Source: Catellatospora vulcania (GTDB lineage Bacteria; Actinomycetota; Actinomycetes; Mycobacteriales; Micromonosporaceae). Taken from it: a stretch of DNA of 64,000 bases. Below, piece by piece: positions 36,342 to 45,228 of the stretch. Both the position numbers and the translations under genes were made by a program. Location: NCBI RefSeq assembly GCF_009720385.1, contig NZ_ML769302.1:716937-780936 (forward strand). Reading direction: 5' to 3'. Numbering within the stretch: the stretch's first letter is position 1; each line of letters starts with the position of its first letter. Below the pieces are notes generated by a model. The model was given only the letters and a program-made list of their open reading frames with translations, made no database searches and was not told where the DNA came from.

Positions 36342-37520
36342 ATGTCGGTCGTCGACGGTGTCCTGATCCTCCTGCTGCTGCTCTTCGGCGTGAGCGGCTA
36401 CCGGCAGGGCTTCGTGGTGGGCATGCTCTCGTTCATCGGGTTCTTCGGGGGCGCCCTGATCGGCCTTCAGCTCGGCCCGCTGCTGGCGGGGCTGCTCACC
36501 GACCAGGTGCTCAAGCTCGTGGTGTCGCTCATCGCGGTGTTCGGCCTGGCCGTGCTGGGGCAGTCGCTGGCCGGTTGGTGGGGCGGCAAGTTGCGGCGGG
36601 CGATCACCAACCGGGCCGGGCAGACGGTCGACGACCTGGGCGGCGCGGTCGTCTCCGTGCTCGCCGTGGCGCTGGTGGCCTGGCTGGTCGCGGTCCCGCT
36701 GAGCGACGCCTCGCAGCCCTGGCTGGCCAAGGCGGTGCGCAACAGCAGCCTGCTCGCCGCCATCGACTCGGTGATGCCGGGCGAGGCGAAGACGCTGACC
36801 GAGGCACTGCGCGACACCGTCGACACGAACGGTTTCCCGGAGGTCTTCGGCGACCTGGTGCCCACCCAGGTCAAGGACGTGCCCGCGCCGGATCCGAAGC
36901 TGGCCGGGTCGCAGGTGGTGCTGAACGCCAAGAAGTCGGTGGTGAAGGTGCTCGGCAGCGCGCCGAGCTGCAGCCGCCGCATCGAGGGTTCCGGTTTCGT
37001 CTTCGCCGACGAGCATGTGATGACCAACGCGCACGTGGTGGCGGGCACGAAGACGATCCGGATAGAGCTCAACGGGGCCCGGCTGTCGGGCCGGGTCGTG
37101 GTGTACGACCCGGAGCGCGACCTCGCCGTGATCCATGTGCCGTCGCTGAAGGCGCCCGTGATGCGATTCGCGAACTCAGCCGCCAGGAGCGGCGCTGACG
37201 CGATCGTGCTGGGCTTTCCACTGGACGGGCCGTACAACGCGCAGTCCGCCCGGGTGCGCGACGTCGGCGACATCACCGGCCCGGACATCTACGAGGACGG
37301 CACCGTCACCCGCGAGGTCTACACCATCAAGGGCCTGGTGCGCAGCGGCAACTCGGGCGGCCCGCTGGTCTCCGCGGACGGGACCGTGCTCGGCGTGATC
37401 TTCGCGGCGGCCGCCGACGACCCGAACGTCGGGTACGCGGTCACCGCCGACGAGGCCTCCACAGTCGCGCTGATGGGCCGCACCCGTACGAGCGAGGTCG
37501 GTACCGGCAAGTGCGCCTGA
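36342..37520 (+). CDS. marP: Membrane-bound trypsin-like serine protease (MarP-like, CvpA fused)
   Basis: 392 residues. The N-terminal ~150 residues hold four transmembrane helices with the CvpA/colicin V-production pattern (MSVVDGVLILLLLLFGVSGY). The periplasmic part is a chymotrypsin-like protease with His231 (TNAHVVAG), Asp260 (ERDLAVI) and Ser338 (RSGNSGGPL). Two cysteines (Cys near 207 in PSCSRR and the C-terminal GKCA) may form a disulfide. M. tuberculosis MarP (Rv3671c) keeps intracellular pH under acid stress and activates a peptidoglycan hydrolase. Domain order and gene neighbourhood match. Confidence 0.93.
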   Translation: MSVVDGVLILLLLLFGVSGYRQGFVVGMLSFIGFFGGALIGLQLGPLLAGLLTDQVLKLVVSLIAVFGLAVLGQSLAGWWGGKLRRAITNRAGQTVDDLGGAVVSVLAVALVAWLVAVPLSDASQPWLAKAVRNSSLLAAIDSVMPGEAKTLTEALRDTVDTNGFPEVFGDLVPTQVKDVPAPDPKLAGSQVVLNAKKSVVKVLGSAPSCSRRIEGSGFVFADEHVMTNAHVVAGTKTIRIELNGARLSGRVVVYDPERDLAVIHVPSLKAPVMRFANSAARSGADAIVLGFPLDGPYNAQSARVRDVGDITGPDIYEDGTVTREVYTIKGLVRSGNSGGPLVSADGTVLGVIFAAAADDPNVGYAVTADEASTVALMGRTRTSEVGTGKCA

Positions 37521-37539
37521 ACGGCAGCCGCCGGCAGGT

Positions 37540-38826
37540 CTAGCCGAGGGCCGCGGGCCGCAGGTCGAGGAGCGGGCCGGGAGCGGCTTCGAGCCGGACG
37601 AGGTTGAGCCCGCCGCGCTCGCGGCGCGGCAGCACGTCACCGTCGACCGGCGGCGTGGCGGACGGCGACGTGGCCGGGGTCGGGGTGCTCGTCGAAGGGC
37701 TGGTGGCCGGGCTCGGCGCGGTGCCGAAGCCCGTCTTGCCCGGCGGGGGCGCGTTGTCCAGCGAGTTCGTCACCACCGGCGCGACCTCGGCGGTGAGCGC
37801 GGCGACCGGATCCACCAGGCCGAAGCCGTACTTGTCGTCCCGTCCCGAACGGCCGAGGTCCTGCGCGGTCGAGATCAGGCGCTGCACCACGTCGGCGGCG
37901 GGCATGTCCGGCCAGCGCGAGCGGACCAGCGCCGCGGTCGCGGAGACCAGCGGCGCGGCGAAACTGGTGCCCTGCACCTTCCAGTAGCCGCCGGGCCGTG
38001 CGCCGACCAGGTCGGTGCCGGGCGCGGACAGCACGGCCTGTGCGCCGGTGAGCGAGCCAGGCCAGAGCAGGTGGCGGTCGCCGGGGGCGATCGCGGTGAC
38101 GGCGAGCACGCCCGGCTCGCGGGCCGGATACCAGATCTCGGTGGGGCCGCCGGTGCTCACGTTGCCGACGCAGGCGACCACGACGACGTCCTTGTCGAAC
38201 GCGTAGTCGATGGCCTCGGCCAGCGCGTCGCTGGTGACGCTGCCGCCAAGGGACAGGTTGACCACGTTCGCGCCGTGGTCCACCGCCCAGCGCACGCCCT
38301 CGGCGACCACCCGGGCGTCGTCGTACTTGTTGCCCTCGTCGAGCACCCGCACCGGCAGGATCTTCGCCTTCGGCGCGAGCCCGATCACCCCGCGGCCGTC
38401 GTCGGAGCGGCCCGCGATCAGCGCGGCGACGGTGGTGCCGTGGCCGACCGGGTCGTCGCGGCCGTCACCGGAGCTGTCCACCAGGTCCAGCCCGCTCAGC
38501 ACCTGGCCGTTCAGGTCGGGATGGTCGCCGACGCCGGAGTCGACGACCGCGACGACGACGCCCGCTCCGTCAGCCAGCTGCCAGGCCCGCGTGGCCTGCA
38601 GCGTGCCCAGCTGCCATTGCTCGTCCGTGGTCCCGGCGCGGGAGGCGCGCTGCTCGGCGGCGTCGGCCCGCAGCTGCGACACCTCGGACACGGGCGCGTC
38701 CTGCGGGGTGGTCGCGGCGATACTGCCGAGCGCGGCCAGGGTCAGCGCGCTCACGACACGTAGCAGCGCCGTCGCATCTTTCCGCGGCACGGCGCTGACC
38801 AGTCGGGGCGTCCGGAGTCTGGGCAC
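37540..38826 (-). CDS. mycP: Type VII secretion mycosin (S8 protease)
   Basis: 428 residues from GTG 38826 (GGCGGAACT upstream). An N-terminal hydrophobic segment of Sec type precedes a subtilase domain with Asp96 (VVDSGVGDHPDL), His129 (GHGTTVAALIAG) and Ser288 (GTSFAAPLVSATAALV). A Thr/Pro/Ser linker follows. Mycosins usually end in a transmembrane helix and short tail; here the end (LLDLRPAALG) is not convincingly a helix, so the protein may be released. eccD lies 79 bp upstream on the same strand, and eccC is divergent beyond it, supporting a type VII role. Confidence 0.9.
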   Translation of the reverse strand: MPRLRTPRLVSAVPRKDATALLRVVSALTLAALGSIAATTPQDAPVSEVSQLRADAAEQRASRAGTTDEQWQLGTLQATRAWQLADGAGVVVAVVDSGVGDHPDLNGQVLSGLDLVDSSGDGRDDPVGHGTTVAALIAGRSDDGRGVIGLAPKAKILPVRVLDEGNKYDDARVVAEGVRWAVDHGANVVNLSLGGSVTSDALAEAIDYAFDKDVVVVACVGNVSTGGPTEIWYPAREPGVLAVTAIAPGDRHLLWPGSLTGAQAVLSAPGTDLVGARPGGYWKVQGTSFAAPLVSATAALVRSRWPDMPAADVVQRLISTAQDLGRSGRDDKYGFGLVDPVAALTAEVAPVVTNSLDNAPPPGKTGFGTAPSPATSPSTSTPTPATSPSATPPVDGDVLPRRERGGLNLVRLEAAPGPLLDLRPAALG

Positions 38827-38905
38827 AGTTCCGCCATTCTCACACGTGTTCCGGCGTGGAGAAAGAATCGCCGCCCCTCTCGGTGACGCGAACCGGTGGA
38901 CCCGG

Positions 38906-40354
38906 CTACGCCGCCCAGCCCTGGATCAGCCCGTACACGCCGAGCACCCAGGCCGCCACCGGCACCACCGAGACGACGACGAGCAGATCGAACAGGTCCG
39001 CGGCGCGGCCGACGTACGGCGAGGGGGCCTTGCGGGACCAGGTCTGCCCGGCCAGCACGATCACCAGGGCCAGCACGACGGTGCCGACCGCGAAGAAGGC
39101 CCGGCCGCTGCCCTCGGACAGCCACACGGCCGCGCCCAGCAGGAGCAGGTGGCCGAACAGGCCCGCGGCGACCAGCGGCACCCGCTGGCGCACCGTGACG
39201 AACAGGCGCGAGCGCAGCAGCAGCGCGGTCGCGCACACCGCGACGAGCACCCGGCCGGCCGTGCCGCCCGAGGTCACCAGGATGAACCCGGCAGCCGCCA
39301 TCAGCACGGCGTACCCGATGAGCATGCCCGTGAGCAGCTCCTCCGAGCGCGCCACGGCGGCGAAGACGCGGGAGCGGTCGGGCAGGTCGGCGGCGTTGCG
39401 GGCCGTCGGGACCGTCGCGAAGGCGCTCTCGCCGTCCGCCGGGCGCGGCGGCGTCACCGAGGGCACCGGCACCTTGCCGAACCGGATGGCCAGCACCGGC
39501 ACCAGGCCGATGCCGCAGACCAGGGCGCTGACCAGCACGGCGGCCGCACCGGCCGCACCGAGCCCGGCGAGCAGTGCGGTCAGCGCGCCGAGCAGGCCCG
39601 CCGTGCCGCCCGCCGTGAACACGCGCAGGCCGTGGCCCACCCCCGCGGCGCCGAGCACCGCGAACAGCAGCACCGCCACGCAGCCGACCAGCAGCTGCGC
39701 CTCACCGAGCCAGCCGGGCAGGCCCGGTGCGCCGACCCCGTCCGCGCCGCCGAGCACCAGCGCGCCGCCCGCGAACGCGTACGGCAGCGCGAAGCCCGCC
39801 AGCGCGCTGCCGGTGACGCCGTCGCCGTACGCCCGGGACGCCAGCACGCCGCCGACCAGCAGCAGCACCGCCACGGTCAGCGCGAGGTAACCGCCCGGCG
39901 TCCACTGCGGACCGCCGTGCACCAGGGCCAGCACGCCCGCCACCAGCAGCACGCCCGCGCCGACCAGGGTCGCCATGCGGGTGGCCGCCGGGGTCCACAC
40001 GGTGCCGCGGCGGCGAGCCCCCTCGGCGATCGCCTCGACGACGTCGTCGTACTCCAGTTCCGGCCACTGCTCCTGGGCCGGGACCAGGTGCAGGATCTCA
40101 CCGTCGCGCACCGACTGCTGCTGCAGCGACATGGTCTCGGTCAGCGGGTTGCCGTCGGCGCGGCGCAGCACCCAGCCGCCGTGCTGCTCGCCGTCGTCGG
40201 CGAGGCCGACCCCGGCGTGGCGCAGCAGATCCGGTAGCAGATCCACCACCGTCACCTGCTCAGGCAGCGCCACGTCGACGCGGCGCTGCGGGGTGTGCAG
40301 CGTGATGCGGGCAAGGCCGGTGGGGGACGCGGTCGTGGCGGCGGGGTAGCTCAC
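38906..40354 (-). CDS. eccD: Type VII secretion integral membrane protein EccD
   Basis: 482 residues from GTG 40354. A ubiquitin-like YukD domain (residues ~15-95: ARITLHTPQRRVDVALP, DLLPDLLRHAGV) is followed by about eleven transmembrane helices, the EccD architecture that forms the membrane pore-lining subunit of ESX systems. It is followed by mycP and is divergent from eccC, with 213 bp between starts. eccB, eccE, espG, PE/PPE and WXG100 (esx) genes were not found in the window. Confidence 0.92.
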   Translation of the reverse strand: MSYPAATTASPTGLARITLHTPQRRVDVALPEQVTVVDLLPDLLRHAGVGLADDGEQHGGWVLRRADGNPLTETMSLQQQSVRDGEILHLVPAQEQWPELEYDDVVEAIAEGARRRGTVWTPAATRMATLVGAGVLLVAGVLALVHGGPQWTPGGYLALTVAVLLLVGGVLASRAYGDGVTGSALAGFALPYAFAGGALVLGGADGVGAPGLPGWLGEAQLLVGCVAVLLFAVLGAAGVGHGLRVFTAGGTAGLLGALTALLAGLGAAGAAAVLVSALVCGIGLVPVLAIRFGKVPVPSVTPPRPADGESAFATVPTARNAADLPDRSRVFAAVARSEELLTGMLIGYAVLMAAAGFILVTSGGTAGRVLVAVCATALLLRSRLFVTVRQRVPLVAAGLFGHLLLLGAAVWLSEGSGRAFFAVGTVVLALVIVLAGQTWSRKAPSPYVGRAADLFDLLVVVSVVPVAAWVLGVYGLIQGWAA

Positions 40355-40567
40355 CCGGTACGTCTACCACGTTGTGCCGCAGCGCGTCATCCCGCGCCGT
40401 TCCCGCGCACGGGCGCACAACCGTGGCATGGCCTAGCATGGCGGGCGTCGTGCCCGCGAGAGCGGCCGCTCGGTGTCATCCTGCAGCGAAGCGTAAGGAT
40501 GGCAGCGATTAAGGCTGCGGCAGCGGGCACGCCATGACTCAGCCGACCGTCTTGGGGAGGGCGTCGC

Positions 40568-43500
40568 ATGGGTACGGTGATCGTCAAGCGGGCACCCCGG
40601 CGTCCCGCGCCCGAGATTCCGGCCGGGGAGCTCGTCATCGACGCGCCGCCGGAGATTCCGCAGGCCGCGGGTGGACGCTGGCAGCAGGCCATGATGATCC
40701 TGCCGATGCTGGGCAGCGGTCTGGGCATGGCGATGATGGTCGGCCGCGGCAACGGCGACAAGATGTCCTATGTGGCCGGCGGCATGATGGGCGTCTCCAG
40801 CCTCGGCATGATCGCCGCGAGCCTGATGAACGGCGCGGGCCAGCCGAAGAAGGCCGAGATGATGGCGGCGCGGCGGGAGTACCTGCGCCACCTCGCCGGG
40901 CTGCGCCGCCGTGCCCGCCAGGCCGTCCAGCAGCAGCGCACCGGCCTGTTCTACCGCCACCCCGACCCGCAGCGGCTGTGGTCCACGGTGGACAGCTTCC
41001 GGCTCTGGGAGCGCCGCCCGCACGACCCCGACTTCGGCATCGTGCGCGTGGGCATCGGCCCGCAGTCGCTGGCCACCCCGCTGCTGCCGCCGGAGACCCG
41101 CCCGCTCGAAGAGCTGGAGCCGATGACCGCGGGGGCGCTGCGGCGCTTCCTCGACGCGTACTCCGTGGTTCCCGACCTGCCGGTGGCGCTGTCCATGCGC
41201 GGCTTCGGCCGGGTGTTCCTGCGCGGCGACAGCGCCGCCCCGCGCAACGACGGCATGTACAGCAGCAACACGGCCACCACCGGGTTCGCCGCCGACCACC
41301 GCGACGGCGGCGACGTGCACGGCCTGACCCGGGCGATGCTCGCGCAGCTCGCCGTGTTCCACGCGCCCGAAGACCTGGTCATCGCGATCTGCGGCTCGTC
41401 CTACCGTCGCGAGGCGTGGGACTGGGCCAAGTGGCTGCCGCACCACCAGCACCCGAGCCGGGTGGACGCGCTGGGCCCGGCCCGGCTGTTCGCCACCTCC
41501 GCCCAGGAGATGGAGGGCCTGCTCGCCGAGGTGCTGGCCGGTCGGCCGCGCTTCGGCGCGGGCGAGGCTGCGCCGCACGTCGTCGTCGTGCTCGACGGCG
41601 CGGACATGGCCGGGGCGGGGCAGCTCGCCGTGCCCGAGGGCCTGTCCGGCATGACGATCCTGGACCTCGACTCCCCGCCGCCGCGGCTGCTGGAGCGCGG
41701 CATGCTCACCCTCGAGGTGCGCGGCCGGGAGCGGGCGCTGCACACCGTCACCGCGTCCTCGGTAGCCGAGGTGGGCGTCGCCGACCGGCTCAGCGTGGTG
41801 GAGGCCGAGGCGCTGGCCCGCCGGCTCGCCCCGCTGCGCCTGTCCGCCACGACCGTCACCAGCAGCAACGCGATGACCTCCGAGAAGGGCCTGGCCGACC
41901 TGCTCGGCATTCCCGACCCGGAGCGTTTCGACGTGGCGTACGGCTGGTCGCCGCGCGCGAACCGCAACATGCTGCGGGTGCCGCTGGGCGTCGGGCCGGA
42001 CGGCTCACCGGTCGAACTCGACATCAAGGAGTCCGCGCAGGACGGCATGGGCCCGCACGGCCTGCTCGTCGGCGCGACCGGCTCCGGCAAGTCGGAGCTG
42101 CTGCGCACGCTGGTGCTCGGCCTGGCCGCCACGCACTCCTCCGAGCAGCTCAACTTCGTGCTGGTCGACTTCAAGGGCGGCGCGACGTTCGCCTCGCTGG
42201 ACCGGCTGCCGCACACCTCCGCGGTCATCACCAACCTGGAGGGCGAGAGCCACCTCGTCAACCGCATGGGCGACGCGATCACCGGCGAGGTGCTGCGCCG
42301 CCAGGAGCTGCTGCGCGCCGCGGGCAACTTCGCCAACCTCAAGGACTACGAGAAGGCGCGTACGGGCGGGGCCGCGCTGGCCCCGCTGGCCTCGCTGTTC
42401 ATCGTCTGCGACGAGTTCTCCGAGCTGCTGACCGCCAACCCCGACTTCATCGACATCTTCGTCCAGATCGGCCGGGTCGGCCGGTCCATCGGCATCCACC
42501 TGCTGCTGGCCAGCCAGCGCCTGGAGGAGGGCCGGCTGCGCGGCCTGGACACGCACCTGTCGTACCGGATCGGCCTGCGCACCTTCTCCGCGATGGAGTC
42601 GCGGGCCGTGCTCGGCGTCGGCGACGCGTACGACCTGCCCAAGGCCCCCGGCCACGGCTACCTGAAGTTCGGCTCGGAGCCGCTGCAGCGCTTCAAGGGC
42701 GCGTACGTGTCCGGCTCGTTCAAGAAGGCGGGGGAGACCGCCGCCGCCCGCCGGGTCGACGGCCGCGACCTGGTCTACGACTTCAGCAACCACTTCGTGC
42801 CGGTGCCGCAGCGCCCGGCGAACGCCGAGCCCGAGGTCAACTGGGACGTCAAGCCGGGTGAGAGCCTGATGGACGTCATGATCGAGCGCATGGTCGGCCA
42901 GGGCCAGCCGGCCCACCAGGTGTGGCTGCCGCCGCTGGACGTCTCCGACCCGCTCGACCTCGCTTTCGGGCAGCTCGGCCTGGTCGAGGGCCGCGGCCTG
43001 ACGGTCGCCAACCCGGACCTGCGCGGCGCGCTGCGGGTGCCGGTCGCCATCGTCGACAAGCCCGCTCAGCAGCTGCGCGACCTGCAGTGGCTGCGGCTGG
43101 GCGACGGGGCCGCCGGGCACGTGGCGATCGCGGGCGGCGGCCAGAGCGGCAAGTCGACCCTGCTGCGCACCCTGATCACCGGCCTGGCGCTGACCCACAC
43201 CCCGCAGGAGGTGCAGGTCTACTGCCTCGACTTCGGCGGCGGCTCGCTCGGCGCGCTGCGCGACCTGCCGCACGTCGGCGGCGTGGCCGGGCGGCAGGAC
43301 TCGTTGATGGTCCGGCGCACCGTCAGCGAGGTCGCGCAGCTGCTCAACATGCGCGAGACCCGGTTCGCCGAGCAGGGCATCGAGTCCATGGCGGCGTACC
43401 GGCGGCTGCGGGCCGCAGGGCGGTTCACCGACGACCCGTACGGCGACGTGTTCCTGGTCGTGGACGGCTGGAGCACGCTCAAGGAGAGCTACGAGGACCT

Positions 43501-44578
43501 GGATCCGGTCATCACGGACTTCGCGACCCGCGGTCTGGCCTACGGCGTGCACGTCGTGGCGACCTCGCTGCGCTGGCGCGACTTCCGGGCCAACATCCAG
43601 GACCAGTTCGGCAGCAAGATCGAGCTGCGGCTGGGCGACCCCGGCGACACCATCTGCCGGGTACGCAAGATCGCACCCCAGGTGCCGTCGCGGCCCGGTT
43701 TCGGCCTCACCCCCGAAGGGCTGTTCACGCTCGCGCTGCGCCCCGACGTGGACGCCGTCGGCGACCGCGACGACCTGGTCCGGCACATCGCCAAGCACTG
43801 GGACGGCATGCCCGCGCCCCGGGTGCGCATGCTGCCCAGCGTGTACGCGTACGAGCGGATGAACCTGGAGACCGGCGGGGAGTGGACGCTGCCCATCGGC
43901 ATCGCCGACGACCTCACCCCGGCGACCGTCGACTTCTATGCCGACGTGCACCTCACCGCGTTCGGGGAGAGCGAGAGCGGCAAGTCGACGCTGCTGCGCC
44001 AGATCGCCCGCACGATCACCCAGCGGTACACCCCCGACCAGGCCAAGATGATCATCATCGACCCGCGGCGCAGCCTGCTCGGCGCGGTGACCACCGAGCA
44101 CCAACTCGCCTACATCAGCAACCTGTCCCAGATCCGCGACTACATCGAGGCGATCCGGGTCAAAATGGAGGAGCGGAGGCCGCCGGACGGCACCCGCCCG
44201 CAGGACATGCCGCTGCGGCCCTGGCTGGCCGGGCGCGGTGAGTTCTTCCTCATCATCGACGACTACGACGTGGTCGTCTCCGGCGGCGGCCACCCCATCG
44301 AGCCGCTGGCCGACTTCCTGTTCCAGGCCCGCGACGTCGGCCTGCACCTGATCTCGGCCGCCGGCGCGAACTGGGGCGGCAACCGGTCCAGCTACGACGC
44401 GGCGCTGTCGCGCCTGGCCGCCGCCAACGCGCCCTACCTGATGCTGTCCGCCGAGAACATCGTGAGCGCACCGTTCGGCAGCCGGATGAAGTACGACCGC
44501 ATGCCGCCCGGCCGCGGCCGCCTCATCACCCGCCGCGGCTCCCGGCTGGTTCAGCTCGCCGAGCTGCCCGCGTTCTGA
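40568..44578 (+). CDS. eccC: Type VII secretion ATPase EccC (EccCa-EccCb fused)
   Basis: 1336 residues; ATG 40568 after GGGAGGG. Two N-terminal transmembrane helices (about residues 35-85) are followed by three FtsK/SpoIIIE ATPase domains. Walker A lysines are Lys508 (VGATGSGKSELL), Lys862 (AGGGQSGKSTLL) and Lys1139 (GESESGKSTLL), with Walker B-like LFIVCDEFSELL, VFLVVDGWSTL and FFLIIDDYDVVV. It is a single-chain EccC, as in firmicute-like and ESX-4-type systems. It powers export of WXG100 substrates, which must be encoded elsewhere. A strong hairpin follows the stop. Confidence 0.95.
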   Translation: MGTVIVKRAPRRPAPEIPAGELVIDAPPEIPQAAGGRWQQAMMILPMLGSGLGMAMMVGRGNGDKMSYVAGGMMGVSSLGMIAASLMNGAGQPKKAEMMAARREYLRHLAGLRRRARQAVQQQRTGLFYRHPDPQRLWSTVDSFRLWERRPHDPDFGIVRVGIGPQSLATPLLPPETRPLEELEPMTAGALRRFLDAYSVVPDLPVALSMRGFGRVFLRGDSAAPRNDGMYSSNTATTGFAADHRDGGDVHGLTRAMLAQLAVFHAPEDLVIAICGSSYRREAWDWAKWLPHHQHPSRVDALGPARLFATSAQEMEGLLAEVLAGRPRFGAGEAAPHVVVVLDGADMAGAGQLAVPEGLSGMTILDLDSPPPRLLERGMLTLEVRGRERALHTVTASSVAEVGVADRLSVVEAEALARRLAPLRLSATTVTSSNAMTSEKGLADLLGIPDPERFDVAYGWSPRANRNMLRVPLGVGPDGSPVELDIKESAQDGMGPHGLLVGATGSGKSELLRTLVLGLAATHSSEQLNFVLVDFKGGATFASLDRLPHTSAVITNLEGESHLVNRMGDAITGEVLRRQELLRAAGNFANLKDYEKARTGGAALAPLASLFIVCDEFSELLTANPDFIDIFVQIGRVGRSIGIHLLLASQRLEEGRLRGLDTHLSYRIGLRTFSAMESRAVLGVGDAYDLPKAPGHGYLKFGSEPLQRFKGAYVSGSFKKAGETAAARRVDGRDLVYDFSNHFVPVPQRPANAEPEVNWDVKPGESLMDVMIERMVGQGQPAHQVWLPPLDVSDPLDLAFGQLGLVEGRGLTVANPDLRGALRVPVAIVDKPAQQLRDLQWLRLGDGAAGHVAIAGGGQSGKSTLLRTLITGLALTHTPQEVQVYCLDFGGGSLGALRDLPHVGGVAGRQDSLMVRRTVSEVAQLLNMRETRFAEQGIESMAAYRRLRAAGRFTDDPYGDVFLVVDGWSTLKESYEDLDPVITDFATRGLAYGVHVVATSLRWRDFRANIQDQFGSKIELRLGDPGDTICRVRKIAPQVPSRPGFGLTPEGLFTLALRPDVDAVGDRDDLVRHIAKHWDGMPAPRVRMLPSVYAYERMNLETGGEWTLPIGIADDLTPATVDFYADVHLTAFGESESGKSTLLRQIARTITQRYTPDQAKMIIIDPRRSLLGAVTTEHQLAYISNLSQIRDYIEAIRVKMEERRPPDGTRPQDMPLRPWLAGRGEFFLIIDDYDVVVSGGGHPIEPLADFLFQARDVGLHLISAAGANWGGNRSSYDAALSRLAAANAPYLMLSAENIVSAPFGSRMKYDRMPPGRGRLITRRGSRLVQLAELPAF

Positions 44579-44592
44579 GCCGCACACCACGC

Positions 44593-44633
44593 CGAAGGGG
44601 CGCGGCCGGAGACCTCTCCGCCGCGCCCCTTCG
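44593..44633. terminator. Bidirectional terminator between eccC and ppa
   Basis: 14-bp perfect stem CGAAGGGGCGCGGC (44593-44606) with 44620-44633 and a further GGAG/CTCC inner stem, between convergent stops. Confidence 0.85.
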
Positions 44634-44645
44634 ACATGTCCGGCC

Positions 44646-45137
44646 TCAGTGGCCGCCGTTCTCCTTGGCGCGCTCGAACGAGCGCACGATCTCGGCTTCG
44701 GCCTCGGTGCGGCCGACCCAGGTCGCGCCCTCGACGCTCTTGCCGGGCTCCAGGTCCTTGTAGACCTCGAAGAAGTGCTGGATCTCCAGCCGGTCGAACT
44801 CGGCGACGTGATGGATGTCACGCAGGTGCTCCAGGCGCGGGTCGTAGGCCGGCACACAGAGGACCTTGTCGTCGCCGCCCTTCTCGTCACGCATGCGGAA
44901 CATGCCGATCGCGCGGCACTTGATCAGACAACCGGGGAAAGTCGGCTCCTGGACCAGCACCAGCGCGTCGAGCGGGTCGCCGTCCTCGCCGAGGGTGTTC
45001 TCGATGAACCCGTAGTCGGCGGGGTACTGGGTGGAGGTGAACAGGGTGCGATCCAGCCGGATCCGCCCGGTTTCGTGGTCGACCTCGTACTTGTTGCGCT
45101 GCCCCTTAGGGATCTCAACCGTGACGTCGAAATCCAT
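44646..45137 (-). CDS. ppa: Inorganic pyrophosphatase
   Basis: A 163-residue family I soluble pyrophosphatase, hydrolysing PPi to drive biosynthesis. ATG 45137 follows GGGAG. The N-terminal [16 protein letters not shown], the signature [12 protein letters not shown] with metal-binding aspartates, and [14 protein letters not shown] with the catalytic lysine region are all present. Divergent from dacB, as in mycobacteria (Rv3628/Rv3627c). Confidence 0.97.
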   Translation of the reverse strand: MDFDVTVEIPKGQRNKYEVDHETGRIRLDRTLFTSTQYPADYGFIENTLGEDGDPLDALVLVQEPTFPGCLIKCRAIGMFRMRDEKGGDDKVLCVPAYDPRLEHLRDIHHVAEFDRLEIQHFFEVYKDLEPGKSVEGATWVGRTEAEAEIVRSFERAKENGGH

Positions 45138-45228
45138 TTCACACTCCCATTGGCCTGTTAGTTCGCCGACGTTGGCGAATTTTAGTTAGTCTCGCCTGGC
45201 TGGTTTGAGGCATCGGAGGAGGGCCGCT

